IMG/VR virus record: IMGVR_UViG_3300032284_000053
Span: 1 to 20,126 of that record
Direction: 5' to 3' (one strand)
Origin: a virus
Length of the DNA stretch: 20,126 nt
The notes under the pieces were generated by a model that was not told the origin of the DNA, searched no databases, and was given only the letters and a program-made list of their open reading frames with translations. Shown here one piece after another: positions 1 through 8,800 of the stretch; positions within the stretch are counted from its first letter, which is position 1; each line of letters begins with the position of its first letter. A program made the position numbers and the translations under genes.

Positions 1-369
1 ATCATTGCCAAGAACGACATGCAGGGGCTGGGTAGTGCCTATACCTATGCGCGTCGTTACGGGTTGATGGCAATCATGGGCATTGCCCCTGAAGATGACG
101 ATGGTAATGCAGCGTCTGCAACCATTATCCCGCTTCCTGTAAAGAAGGCCGAGCCAAAGAAAGTGGAAGTTGCCCACGTTGAGGAGGCAAAATCCATACT
201 TTCGGAAGCCAAACAGATTTCAGACGCCAAAGAATTAGACTGGTTTCTGAAAAAGAATGCCCAGCGGATTGCAGATATACGCGAGGCTAGCACTGTAACG
301 CATGAATATCTGAAACAACGTATTGATGAACGTCGTCAAGAGATTAACAAGGAGATTAAAAATGCCTGA
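1..369 (+). CDS. ERF-family single-strand annealing protein, 5'-truncated by window edge
   Basis: The reading frame is open from base 1, so only the C-terminal 122 residues are present. ERF proteins are phage recombinases that anneal complementary single strands. The recognisable signature is at the very start: [19 protein letters not shown] followed by [16 protein letters not shown], the conserved ERF core with its typical 'EDDDGN' end. After it come a Pro/Lys/Glu-rich linker (about residues 42-58) and a charged helical tail (about 60-122), as is common in this family. The stop overlaps the next gene's start by 8 bases, so the two are probably translationally coupled. Its neighbours (SSB-tail protein, DUF968 nuclease-like protein) support a recombination/replication role. 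The Met at base 19 is internal to the core and is not the real start. Confidence 0.88.
   Translation: MIAKNDMQGLGSAYTYARRYGLMAIMGIAPEDDDGNAASATIIPLPVKKAEPKKVEVAHVEEAKSILSEAKQISDAKELDWFLKKNAQRIADIREASTVTHEYLKQRIDERRQEINKEIKNA
349..354 (+). promoter_or_regulatory. Strong Shine-Dalgarno fixing the start of the SSB-tail gene
   Basis: AAGGAG lies 7 bases before the ATG at 362, inside the end of the ERF gene. It selects this ATG over the in-frame upstream ATG codons at 323 and 326, and indicates coupled translation across the 8-base overlap. Confidence 0.75.
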
Positions 370-616
370 GTATGACAACACAAATAGCGGCGTCCTGTTT
401 AAGAACGACAGGAAAGAAAAAGACACCCACCCGGATTACACCGGCTCCCTCAATGTTAAGGGAGAGGAGTTCTGGCTGTCGTCTTGGATTAAAGAAGGCA
501 AGAAGGGCAAGTTTATGAGCCTTGCTATTAAACCCAAGGATGAAGCTAAAGCGCCCGCACCCAAAAAGGTAGCAGTTGTAGATGTTTCAGATATGGATGA
601 CGACATCCCTTTCTAG
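362..616 (+). CDS. Small phage protein with SSB-like acidic C-terminal tip (84 aa)
   Basis: The protein is short and highly charged. A probable beta-rich core (residues 1-59, with the stretch [20 protein letters not shown]) is followed by an Ala/Pro/Lys linker and the terminal residues DMDDDIPF. That ending is essentially the C-terminal tip of bacterial single-stranded DNA-binding protein, known to dock RecG, RecQ, PriA, exonuclease I and the clamp-loader chi subunit. The rest does not match a classical SSB OB domain, and at 84 residues it is about half the SSB length. The start at 362 is set by an ideal AAGGAG. It sits directly after the ERF annealing gene, so a role as a ssDNA-binding or partner-recruiting protein in phage recombination is likely but inferred. 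The core resembles a recurrent small phage protein of unknown function. Confidence 0.82.
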   Translation: MPEYDNTNSGVLFKNDRKEKDTHPDYTGSLNVKGEEFWLSSWIKEGKKGKFMSLAIKPKDEAKAPAPKKVAVVDVSDMDDDIPF

Positions 617-621
617 CACCC

Positions 622-735
622 GTGGACATGGTGAGGGCCGTTATGGACATGTTCCCCGGCTCCACCATCGTTCGCGTTACAAAAATTAAAAATGCTCAGA
701 CAGAGACAGCCACGAGTGGTGGACAAAAAGCATAA
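622..735 (+). CDS. Possible 37-aa peptide resembling the DnaX (tau) C-terminal motif
   Basis: A GTG start 5 bases after the previous stop (or ATG at 628) opens a 37-codon frame. Its core is VRAVMDMFPGSTIVRV. Alphaproteobacterial DNA polymerase III gamma/tau subunits typically end with a motif of the type V-x-A-V/I-L-x-x-F-P-G-A-x-I-x-x-V, and this peptide matches that pattern. I recall this from family knowledge and have not searched it. No good Shine-Dalgarno precedes 622 or 628. GTGAGG precedes an internal ATG at 643, but that start would cut the motif. The frame overlaps the first 44 bases of the next gene. It could be a real tau-mimicking peptide, a relic of a longer gene, or chance. Confidence 0.35.
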   Translation: MDMVRAVMDMFPGSTIVRVTKIKNAQTETATSGGQKA

Positions 736-1066
736 GGGCTATGTGGCCCAGCTTCCGTGCGTCATCTGCGGGACTGTAGGAGTTCATGTGGCCCATGTCA
801 GATACCCAAATGCGGAGGAAGGGGCTTCGCATACAGGTATGGGGCAGAAGCCAGATGATTGGAGAGTTGTGCCTCTGTGTCCCCGGCACCATGTGCATGG
901 GCCAGAGGCGCAGCACTCCATGGGGGAAGAGGCGTTTTGGCAAGAGAATGGGATAAACCCCTACACTCTTGCCAAGGCCCTTTTCGCCGCAAAGGGAGAC
1001 GTATTTTTTATGGTACAGCTAGTTTTGAAAGCTAAAAAACTGTTTCCTATGTCCACGCAAAAATAA
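692..1066 (+). CDS. DUF968/HNH-type nuclease-like protein (124 aa)
   Basis: The layout is that of the DUF968 family and related phage recombination nucleases. There is a basic start with VVDKKHKGYVAQ, a LPCVIC zinc knuckle (Cys23, Cys26), then VHVAHVRY (His35), KPDDWRVVPLCPRHH (Cys63, His66, His67) and finally QHSMGEEAFWQENGINP. The Cys pair, the CxxH and the central histidines are consistent with a zinc-bound HNH-like fold. The likely role is DNA cleavage in recombination or replication, by family analogy. No other in-frame start exists, because a TGA lies at 632 and no ATG/GTG/TTG follows it before 692. No clear Shine-Dalgarno is visible. The 3' end overlaps the convergent adhesin gene by 20 bases, and it is the last gene of the + strand block. 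Confidence 0.82.
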   Translation: MLRQRQPRVVDKKHKGYVAQLPCVICGTVGVHVAHVRYPNAEEGASHTGMGQKPDDWRVVPLCPRHHVHGPEAQHSMGEEAFWQENGINPYTLAKALFAAKGDVFFMVQLVLKAKKLFPMSTQK

Positions 1067-1817
1067 TGTATCCACCATCACCAGCACTACCGCCGTCACC
1101 GCCACCAGAACCACCGCCTCCGCCCGCACTGGAAGAACCAGTAGCAGGGCTACCGCCAAGACCGCCGTAGTTTTCACCGCCATAATCACCAGCGCTGCCT
1201 GAATTGTTTATGTTATTGCCACCAGATGCAGTGCCGCCCGCTCCACCGGCTCCGGGGGTATAATTACCAGCAGCTTGTCCACCGGAACCATAACCGCCTG
1301 TCATGGTGGCACCAGAAATGGAGCTGGTAGTGGTGGAACTTGTACCGGTGTTTGAAGAGCCAGCAGAGCCGCCAGCGCCAACAGACCACGATATCGAGCC
1401 GCTTACGCCGGTTACGTTGATAATAGACTGGGCATACCCAGAGCCGCCGCCGCCGCCACCACCGCTATTATAGTCGTTGTAAGTGTTGCCATAGCCACCG
1501 CCACCAGAGCCGCCTATTACGCTTAGAACAAGTTGAACCGCACCGGATGGAACAGCTTCAGTCCCAGAGCCGCTGGTGTAAGTGTTGGTGAACGGAGTGA
1601 AAGCAGTCGCACCAAAGAAGTTATTGATGCTGATAGTGCCGCTGGTTGGTATGGCAACGGGACCGCCACCATTAGGATAACCTACGGTTCCGGTGGGTAC
1701 ATAAGCACCGCCAGCATAGTAGTCACCAAGCGCAACATTCAAGGGCGACCCTACTGGCCCAAACTCACCCTTTATCTGGCTCATGGAAAGAGAATTACCA
1801 TAAACGGGAAGTGTCAT
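1047..1817 (-). CDS. Glycine-rich phage tail adhesin (256 aa)
   Basis: The N-terminal module (residues 1-70) has the pattern MTLPVYGNSLSMSQIKGEF ... GTISINNFFGA seen at the head of many short phage tail/adhesin proteins. A small beta segment follows (72-102). The rest (101-248) is dominated by Gly, Ser, Asn and Thr, including GGGGGGGSGYAQ and AGGGGGSGGGDGG. The end GDGGYIIFAWT resembles the closing strand of glycine-rich adhesins. Such domains, like the polyglycine-rich adhesin of Salmonella phage S16, bind host surface receptors at fibre tips. The start ATG shares one base with the TAA of the upstream 575-aa fibre gene, so translation is coupled and the product may be the fibre's tip. Placement at the end of the structural operon fits a receptor-binding role. 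Receptor specificity cannot be read from sequence. Confidence 0.8.
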   Translation of the reverse strand: MTLPVYGNSLSMSQIKGEFGPVGSPLNVALGDYYAGGAYVPTGTVGYPNGGGPVAIPTSGTISINNFFGATAFTPFTNTYTSGSGTEAVPSGAVQLVLSVIGGSGGGGYGNTYNDYNSGGGGGGGSGYAQSIINVTGVSGSISWSVGAGGSAGSSNTGTSSTTTSSISGATMTGGYGSGGQAAGNYTPGAGGAGGTASGGNNINNSGSAGDYGGENYGGLGGSPATGSSSAGGGGGSGGGDGGSAGDGGYIIFAWT

Positions 1818-3544
1818 TATCCATTGACCTTTGCGCTAAGGGCATTGATCAAAATCTGCTGTTCCTTAATAGCTTCGACCAGCAGGGGTACGAGACGCGC
1901 GTAGTCTAGCGTCAGGTACTGCGGATCAATAGGCGCAGGGGCAATAACTTCGGGCATGACAGCCTGAACATCCTGAGCAGACAGACCGACTTCGCGGACG
2001 GGTTCGTAACCAAGCGCCTGAGCAGTCTCGTTGGCCTCGTAGTAAAAGCCCTTAAGAGACATGACCTTAGCCAGCGCACCGCTGATGTAACCCAGACGGG
2101 TCTTCAGGCGATCATCCGAATAGTAGGCTGTAATGTTGCCTGTAGCCGTAATGGTTGTGGCCGTAACGGAGCCGCCGTTCAGATTAGTGGCAGTTGTAGC
2201 CGTCGCAGAGTTTCCAGAGCAGGCAGCAGACGTACCAGAATTGGTAGCATACGAAACAGACTGACTACCGATGTTGCTCGACGTAATAAACGTGCCGCCA
2301 CCGGCAGGGTTAGAAGCCGTCGCAGCATTGCCCGTGCAGCTCGCAGACGAACCAGTGACGTTAATACCCCAAGTACCAGAAGCACCGGAACCGCCACGCG
2401 AGGGGACATCAAGCGCAGACTGCGCTGATCCCTGTGATGTCCCACCCGTACCGCCGTTAGCTATAGGAAGTGTGCCGCTGACTTGAGAAGTCAGGCTGAC
2501 GCCAGACAAGGTTCCACCCAGTGTTATAGTGCCGGTAGAGGTAATCGTTCCACCCGTCAGGGTAATGCCGTTTACACTTCCAGCGGTTGCGACCGAAGTG
2601 ACCGTGCCGCCAAGTCCCGTAGCGGAAATTGTAATACCACCAGAGGAATTTGTAATAGTAACGCCGCTACCTTGCGTTAGCGTAGCGCGGGTAAAGCCCG
2701 AGCCATTGCCAATATCAAGCTGACCATTAGTCGGGGTTGCGGTCAGGCCCGTGCCGCCGTTGGCAACATTCAAGGTGCCAGCAAGCGAAACAACGCCAGA
2801 GGTGGCACTAGAGGGGGTAAAGCCGGTGCTTCCCGCGCTAAAGCTGGTGACGCCAGCCGCAATTCCGGTCCAGCTTAGGGTTGCCGAGCCATTGGTAGAC
2901 AGGAACTGGCCTGAAGCGCCGTCCGCTGCCGGGAGGATGTAGGTAGTGCTGCCAGCCGCCGCAGCCGGTGCTAGGCCAACGTAGCCGCTCGTGGAGCCAG
3001 ATAGCCGCAGGGTACCCTTAACGTCCAGCTTGGAGCCGGGTGAGGGGGTGCCAATACCCACATTGGTGCCGTCGTGAACGAAATTAGTCGTTCCAGTCAA
3101 AACACCGCCAGAATTGTACTGAACAGCAGTCGTCGAACCAGCCGCATAAGTGTTCGCAACTGCAACATTAGTGCCATCACAGACCACGATAACACTAGCC
3201 GTCTGCGCGATCACAACGGATGTGCCGCCGCCTGCTGAGGAAAATGTCACAGAAAAGGGACCGGTCGTATTGTTATAGAATGTCCAAGTGCCACCCGTAC
3301 CTGACGGCAACTGATAATTTACGCTGGCAGTCAGTACCCCAGTAACCACAATGAGAGGCGGGCGATACTGGGAGATAGAAAGACCGACAGTCCCAGATAC
3401 TGATGTAGCATTCAGGAGCGTCGCACCGCCAAAGGCAGTATCAATGTCGTCCATGTCCGCATTGACGGGAGTGTTCCAGTCATCGACGTAGCTGTTGTAT
3501 GCGGGCTTTTCGAGCAGCTTGTTGGTTGTGAATGAAGAGGGCAT
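1817..3544 (-). CDS. Tail fibre with C-terminal S74 self-cleaving chaperone (575 aa)
   Basis: The N-terminus (MPSSFTTNKLLEKPAYNSYV) is of the type that starts phage fibres with a virion-attachment region. The middle is a low-complexity Ser/Thr/Gly shaft with two ANGGTG motifs (residues 261-266, 362-367) and phrases such as NGQLDIGNGSGF, common in trimeric fibres. The last 100 residues form a peptidase S74 intramolecular chaperone: SDDRLK (Ser476, Lys481), then GLSAQDVQAVMPE (45-57 of the domain) and LTLDYARLVPLLVEAIKEQQ, a helix used in trimerisation. By family knowledge, the domain folds the trimer and is then released by cleavage just before the Ser. The mature fibre would then be about 475 residues. 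It sits 2 bases downstream of the 772-aa gene and overlaps the adhesin gene by 1 base. Confidence 0.9.
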   Translation of the reverse strand: MPSSFTTNKLLEKPAYNSYVDDWNTPVNADMDDIDTAFGGATLLNATSVSGTVGLSISQYRPPLIVVTGVLTASVNYQLPSGTGGTWTFYNNTTGPFSVTFSSAGGGTSVVIAQTASVIVVCDGTNVAVANTYAAGSTTAVQYNSGGVLTGTTNFVHDGTNVGIGTPSPGSKLDVKGTLRLSGSTSGYVGLAPAAAAGSTTYILPAADGASGQFLSTNGSATLSWTGIAAGVTSFSAGSTGFTPSSATSGVVSLAGTLNVANGGTGLTATPTNGQLDIGNGSGFTRATLTQGSGVTITNSSGGITISATGLGGTVTSVATAGSVNGITLTGGTITSTGTITLGGTLSGVSLTSQVSGTLPIANGGTGGTSQGSAQSALDVPSRGGSGASGTWGINVTGSSASCTGNAATASNPAGGGTFITSSNIGSQSVSYATNSGTSAACSGNSATATTATNLNGGSVTATTITATGNITAYYSDDRLKTRLGYISGALAKVMSLKGFYYEANETAQALGYEPVREVGLSAQDVQAVMPEVIAPAPIDPQYLTLDYARLVPLLVEAIKEQQILINALSAKVNG

Positions 3545-3546
3545 GG

Positions 3547-5865
3547 TTAAATAGCCTCGTTAGCTATGGATAACGCCTTAGTGACGGCTTCATCCGGCAC
3601 AGCAAGCAATGATTCCGTGGAATTGTTTAGGGCCTTCTTAGTCTTGTCAGCAAGACGGATCAGGTTCTCGGCCTCAGACCTATGGTTCATGATACGACCC
3701 CCGGAAGCGCGACCTATGCGGCCTCCAGTAGCAGCCCGCTTATCGCCTTCAAAGTTTGCCATCGCTTTAGACAAGGCGTCCAAAACATTTGGATCGGACA
3801 TATTCAGATGATCATGAATGCCGATGCCAAGGCGCTTTGCGACTTCTGATTTATAATGTTCCGTACTTTCCGGCGTATTTTCCGAAGCATTGGACGGACT
3901 CCATTTGTTTATAATTGCATCAATGGTATCCCTTCCCTCCGATCCATAACTAGAAAGTAAGGTTTTGTGGGCCGAATAGCCGTTTTCTGGTTTATCAAAA
4001 ACCGCAAATTTGCCGTCAGAGCCGACGTATCCCGGCTGTCTTTTGGCAAACTCGCTGTCCATAATATTACCGGGATTGTTATTTCTGACGTTCTTTGGAA
4101 GAGACTGGTTATCCTGCGGGGCATTAGAAGGCCCTCCGGTCATGTCTCCCGAAGGCTGTTGTTCCTGCTCTTGAATAGCACGTTGCCCATAATAGGCCCC
4201 GGAAGTTACGGGTTGAGACGTAGCTGCTGCACCTAATTTTCCAGCGCGGCCTAACATGTATTGAGACCTACCGGCAATCTTGGGGGACCCCATAGCCAAT
4301 GATCCAACAGCCGCTGCCGGATGAATAAGGGGCCACAGACCAAGGCTGGCTATAGCTTCCACTGCACCACTTGTACCGCCTCTAAAAGCATCTTTTGCTG
4401 CATATCCAGCCAGAATATAAGGAAGGTCCGGGTCATAAATTGCAAGCCGCTTTAGCACATCGGTTTTTGCGTCAGTTTTTAAAGACTTGAGCGCCCTAGC
4501 AAGTACTTTTGCATCGCCAACTTTTGCCCCAGCGCCCAACTCGCCTTTAAACTCTTTAATGGCGGTAAGACCAGTTTGGTATGCATCCATTATGTCAGCA
4601 TATTTAGGGTCTATATCAACAATGGACTTTTTTACGGAAGCGGCAATTGCATCAATTGCACTCCTAGGAGCGCCAGATGGCACAGAATTTCTCAGATCAT
4701 ACAAAGACCGTTTCAATGTATCTTGATCTAGTATTGTAGGGTTACCGCCCTGTGCGGCTTGGACAATTTTTTCAGCTTCGTCAATGGCATCATGCGTTGT
4801 TTTAAACCCAGCATTAGCGCCACTGCTATATTTTACGTTATTTCTTTGAGCGGCTATCTCATTGTTAATGCCGGAATAGTCAGGAGTGGCATTTACTAGA
4901 TTAGATTTGCCGGAAAGATATTCTGCACTATTTGCTCTGCGAGCAGCATCAGCGGCAGTATCAAGTCTGTCAGCAATCTTGCTTGCATCATAATTGCCAG
5001 AAAGTGCTGCTTTGTAACCAGCCCTTTGCGAGGCAGTTCCAGTTGCCCCTACTTCATGAGCCATTTTAAGAGCGTTATAATCAACACCAGAGAGACCGGA
5101 TTGCGTCCCACGAAGAACAGTAACTGGAACTTTAGCAACTTTCCCAGCAACGCTTAATGCCGCCTGTATTGGATCAATTTTTGATACCAGACTTAACGCT
5201 CTGCCCGCCGTTGTTTCCGGCGCTAGTGTTCCAAGAGACCCTACTGTTGCAGCGTCCATAATTAGACCGAAGGGATCGCTATTAAGAGCCTGCTTAAATC
5301 CTTTGGTAGAACCATATACATTTTTGTAATGATCTAGCAGGGCATTAAATGAACCTTCAGTATCAGCTTTTTGCTTTTCATCTTGTTTTACGCCTAACCA
5401 ACCAGCAGTTTTTGAAAGTGCGCCTTGCCCCAATCTACCAAGGGATGTTGCAGTATCTATGGGATGCGCCAAGGCGGAAACTATGGTTCCGACACCCTGA
5501 CCAGTGCTAGGCAAAAGAGATTTCCCGGCACCTTCAAACGCCTGTGACCAAGAGAGTTCCGGCGCAGGAGTGCCTGCCGTATGGAACAATTTTGGCGTTG
5601 TTTTTATTGGCGTTGTTTTTGATTGAACGATTGGTCTGGAAATAGAAGCGCGTGACGACGGTGCGCCGCCAAATGTAGACCTACTTTCCGGCGTCATATT
5701 GCCCATAAGAGCAGTGACATCAGAATCTTCGCCCGCTGCTGGTTCTTTGCCAGACGGCGCGGCTGCTTGAGTGCCACTACCAAACCGTGAGGCACTATCA
5801 GGCTGCATTTGTGAGATCAGTCCTTGAATGTCCTGATCTGAATTGGGCGACTGTTCGTTATCCAT
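3547..5865 (-). CDS. Large virion protein with RNNNPGNI-type domain (probable internal/ejection protein, 772 aa)
   Basis: The N-terminus carries two copies of a 22-residue unit (10-31, 47-68). A long helical, Ala/Lys/Asp-rich region (about 105-560) follows, with small hydrophobic stretches. Near the C-terminus is a domain from KNVRNNNPGNI (591-601) through DGKFAVFDKPENGYSAH and DTIDAIINKWSP to DPNVLDALSKAM (about 592-702). Domains with this signature occur in phage structural proteins and are usually thought to be lysozyme-like peptidoglycan cutters, so local wall digestion during DNA entry is an inference. A GGRIGRASGGRI motif (714-725) and a helical tail with LLAVPDEAVTKALSIANEAI follow. 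GGR-type motifs also occur in the neighbouring 1722-aa protein. AGGAAAAACA before the ATG supports the start. Its position between the 1722-aa protein and the fibre fits an ejection protein. Confidence 0.78.
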   Translation of the reverse strand: MDNEQSPNSDQDIQGLISQMQPDSASRFGSGTQAAAPSGKEPAAGEDSDVTALMGNMTPESRSTFGGAPSSRASISRPIVQSKTTPIKTTPKLFHTAGTPAPELSWSQAFEGAGKSLLPSTGQGVGTIVSALAHPIDTATSLGRLGQGALSKTAGWLGVKQDEKQKADTEGSFNALLDHYKNVYGSTKGFKQALNSDPFGLIMDAATVGSLGTLAPETTAGRALSLVSKIDPIQAALSVAGKVAKVPVTVLRGTQSGLSGVDYNALKMAHEVGATGTASQRAGYKAALSGNYDASKIADRLDTAADAARRANSAEYLSGKSNLVNATPDYSGINNEIAAQRNNVKYSSGANAGFKTTHDAIDEAEKIVQAAQGGNPTILDQDTLKRSLYDLRNSVPSGAPRSAIDAIAASVKKSIVDIDPKYADIMDAYQTGLTAIKEFKGELGAGAKVGDAKVLARALKSLKTDAKTDVLKRLAIYDPDLPYILAGYAAKDAFRGGTSGAVEAIASLGLWPLIHPAAAVGSLAMGSPKIAGRSQYMLGRAGKLGAAATSQPVTSGAYYGQRAIQEQEQQPSGDMTGGPSNAPQDNQSLPKNVRNNNPGNIMDSEFAKRQPGYVGSDGKFAVFDKPENGYSAHKTLLSSYGSEGRDTIDAIINKWSPSNASENTPESTEHYKSEVAKRLGIGIHDHLNMSDPNVLDALSKAMANFEGDKRAATGGRIGRASGGRIMNHRSEAENLIRLADKTKKALNNSTESLLAVPDEAVTKALSIANEAI
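5662..5838 (-). repeat. Two 22-residue repeats at the N-terminus of the 772-aa protein
   Basis: Residues 10-31 (DQDIQGLISQMQPDSASRFG..) and 47-68 (DSDVTALMGNMTPESRSTFG..) align without gaps as D-x-D-I/V-x-x-L-x-x-x-M-x-P-x-S-x-x-x-F-G. They look like two short linear or helical docking motifs separated by an Ala/Pro/Glu linker. Confidence 0.75.
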
Positions 5866-5873
5866 TGTTTTTC

Positions 5874-8800
5874 CTATTGATTAGTAACGTATCTGGAAAA
5901 ACCCGGAAACTTGAATAGTTTGTCTATAGTTTCTGGTTTTGTTTTGCCAGAATATACCCAATAGAAAAGACTGTTTCCGTCATTCATAGTTGTATTCAAC
6001 ATCTGAATAATGTTTTCTTTGGCTTTGCCATATTCTTGATCGGGATGTTCTTTGCGAAATGCTGCGTCAGCATTTTGGGCAAGATACATATTGGACATTC
6101 CGGGATGAGCCTCGGCAACATCGGATTTATATTCATTTAGATAGTTAAACCTATCCAATGCACGTTGCTTATCTATGTACTGCCCAGCAAGAATTTTTGC
6201 AGCTTGGTCTTTTGTAAGTGACGAGTTAGGAACCATAGAGGCAACTTCATCAAGCGCACCAAGTGAATTTTGGTTGGCCCCCTTTGTAGTTGCGATTCTT
6301 AAAAACCCGGTCAATTTATCAGACGCAGCTTTCCATCCCAAAGCATCGTTTTGCTCTGGTGTGGTTACAAGATACTGGGTCGGGTCCATATGAAGTGTAG
6401 ATGCAACTGTTTTAATTACGTCGTTTGCTTTGTTTAAGAGGCCCGCCTTAAAATCAAACAAAGGACCACCAGAAAGGGCCTCATTTGCAGGTAGTTTTAA
6501 CAGGGCCTCTGTAAGCTGATTTAGCGTTCCGCCTTGATTATAAGCTGAGGTTGCATCTTGGATTGTATTTGCTTCAACAGCCTTTGATATTTCCATTTGC
6601 GGAGCGCGTTGATCATCCGAAAGCGGCATTAGAGCAGCGAAGTCACGGTCAGCCTGCGCCCTGCCAATACCACCAACGAATTTAGGAACCTCTCCATGTG
6701 GCATCGGCATGTTTTCTAATGACTTGGTAGCCATAGTATTGCTCTGATCCGGCGTAGCCGACTGACCCGGCATGGAAGACTGACCCCACTCAGGGTGTCC
6801 AGAGATGATGTTTGGCAGTTCCGCCGAACCGGCAAGTGTTGGCCGTTTATTTGCCGGAAGAGCAAGATATTCGCCAACAAGCATACGGCTTCCATCAGGC
6901 ATGATAGCCCAATCTCGCCCGCCAATGGTCGCAAATCCAATTCCCTGCATTGCCTTACCAGCAACTGCCCGCGCCTCGGATATTCTTGCCCGATTCATCT
7001 GGGTGGATTGTAATGCGCCTGCACCTGCGCCAATGCCTTCAGCAAGAGCGCCAAGACCATAGCGGTTTGAAGAACTTGCCATAGCGCCGATACCCTGAAG
7101 GAACGGAATAACAGCGTCCTCGTCTCCACTGGCAAGTCTATCGAGATACCCACCCTTGGGAGCAAGAGTGTTACCGGCTCTTTCAAGGAAACCGGGCTTT
7201 GGTGGCGTTGGCGGCTGGGGTGCTTGCGGCTGTGCCAAATCTTGACGGATGTTAGGAGCGCCAAGTCCGGTACGGGCAAGAAGAGCGCCTTCAGCCGCAT
7301 GCGTATCTACCGGAGCCTGTGCAGAAGAAATCGCATTACTACCGCCAAGACCCGGAGCCATACCTGCACCAGTTTCTTCGCTGCGAATTGGAGGAAGCGC
7401 AGAAACATTTATAGGGGCGGGCAGCGGCGGTGCAATACCCGGCGCGGCAGGACGCGCCACGTTTGGACGGGGAGTGACTGGGTTGGCGGGTGTAGTCCTA
7501 CCTGCAAGCTTTGCTTCAGCAGCAGGATCAGAACCCATACGATACGCTTTTAAAGGTGCAGTAGAAGCCGATGGCTGTAACCCCGGAGCCACAGGAGGAT
7601 TAGTGCCGGACGGAGAAAGGCCCGTCGCTGCATACACAGCCGCCCTATGTGCGGCTGCGTCTGTATCATATTGAGAAATGACTTTCCTGTTTGCCTCGCT
7701 TTCATTTGGACTCATGAAATATGCAACAGGAGAAGTTGTTTTAAGATGATGATAAAAATTTGCAAATTGATCAAGCATTGGCATTTCTGCGTCTTTCGCA
7801 GTGTCGGTCTGAGCCATGCCTAGAAACTTATTACCGGCTTCTCTGTATTGGCGACGTTGGTTGTCAGATATGTTTGGATTTGGTGCAGTAGATACTCCAT
7901 ATAACTGCTCTCCAAGACTGCGATAGCCAGCCGGATTTCTTTGATTTTCTGGAATTTCTGAATTGTAAAGCGGAATATGTGGCAAATTTGCAGACGAATC
8001 TTCATCCAGAGGACCGCCACCATCCTTGCCAATGCGACCACCACGGTTCATCAGCGCCGCTAACGCAGCGATGCTTCCAACATCCTTTGCAAAATGCAGG
8101 CCCTGACTAAAGCCGCTTTCTGGCGCATCAGGTGCGGCACCCGGCTTTGCAAGCTCTTTTTTATCAATGCTTTCGGCGGAATCTGGCATATAAGGATTGC
8201 TGCCTGCGTCATAAGGCGTTCCAGAGCCAATATCTTTTTCAGCCTTTCCGCCTGCGGCTTTCTTTTTGCTAGAAGGGCTCATGGAGGATGCAAGGTCTGC
8301 AATACTAGCAGCGTCATCCATCATCTCAGTAAACCCAGATTTTGGAACTGGCGGGGGATCGCCAGCAACCATAAGATCAGGGGTGTCAGAATGAGAAAGC
8401 GGAATACCATAGGGACCTGAAGAAGCGCCACCAGAGGCGTAATGGCCTACGAGACCGCCACGATAAAGTGAAATTGGGTCGTTATTATTTTTATCAGGAG
8501 ATTTTGAATCTTTTGTAGTTTCAGATTCAGCCGCAGGTTCATCTTTTTTGAACCAGCTTTTAATTTCCTTAACTCCGGCTTTGCCAGACTTATATGCCTC
8601 TCCAAGACCACCAGAAGCCTCAAGCATCCCCTTTAACTGAGACTCCGGCAGTTTAGGAGCGTCACCAGCAACAGTTAGATTACCAACTGGAAGCGTTCCA
8701 GCGGGGACGAAACCGGGAGCGCCCGGAGAACCACCAAGACCGGGAATACCCTGATTGCCATACATGCCAAACTGAGCTTGAAGAATAGCAGCCATTTCAT

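Noticed and set aside
1021-1041. AGTTTT/AAAACT hairpin near the convergent junction
   Set aside because: Only six A/T-rich pairs with a 9-base loop, inside coding sequence and without a U-tract; too weak for a terminator.
4487-4726. 79-codon plus-strand frame
   Set aside because: Antisense to the 772-aa virion gene with no independent support.
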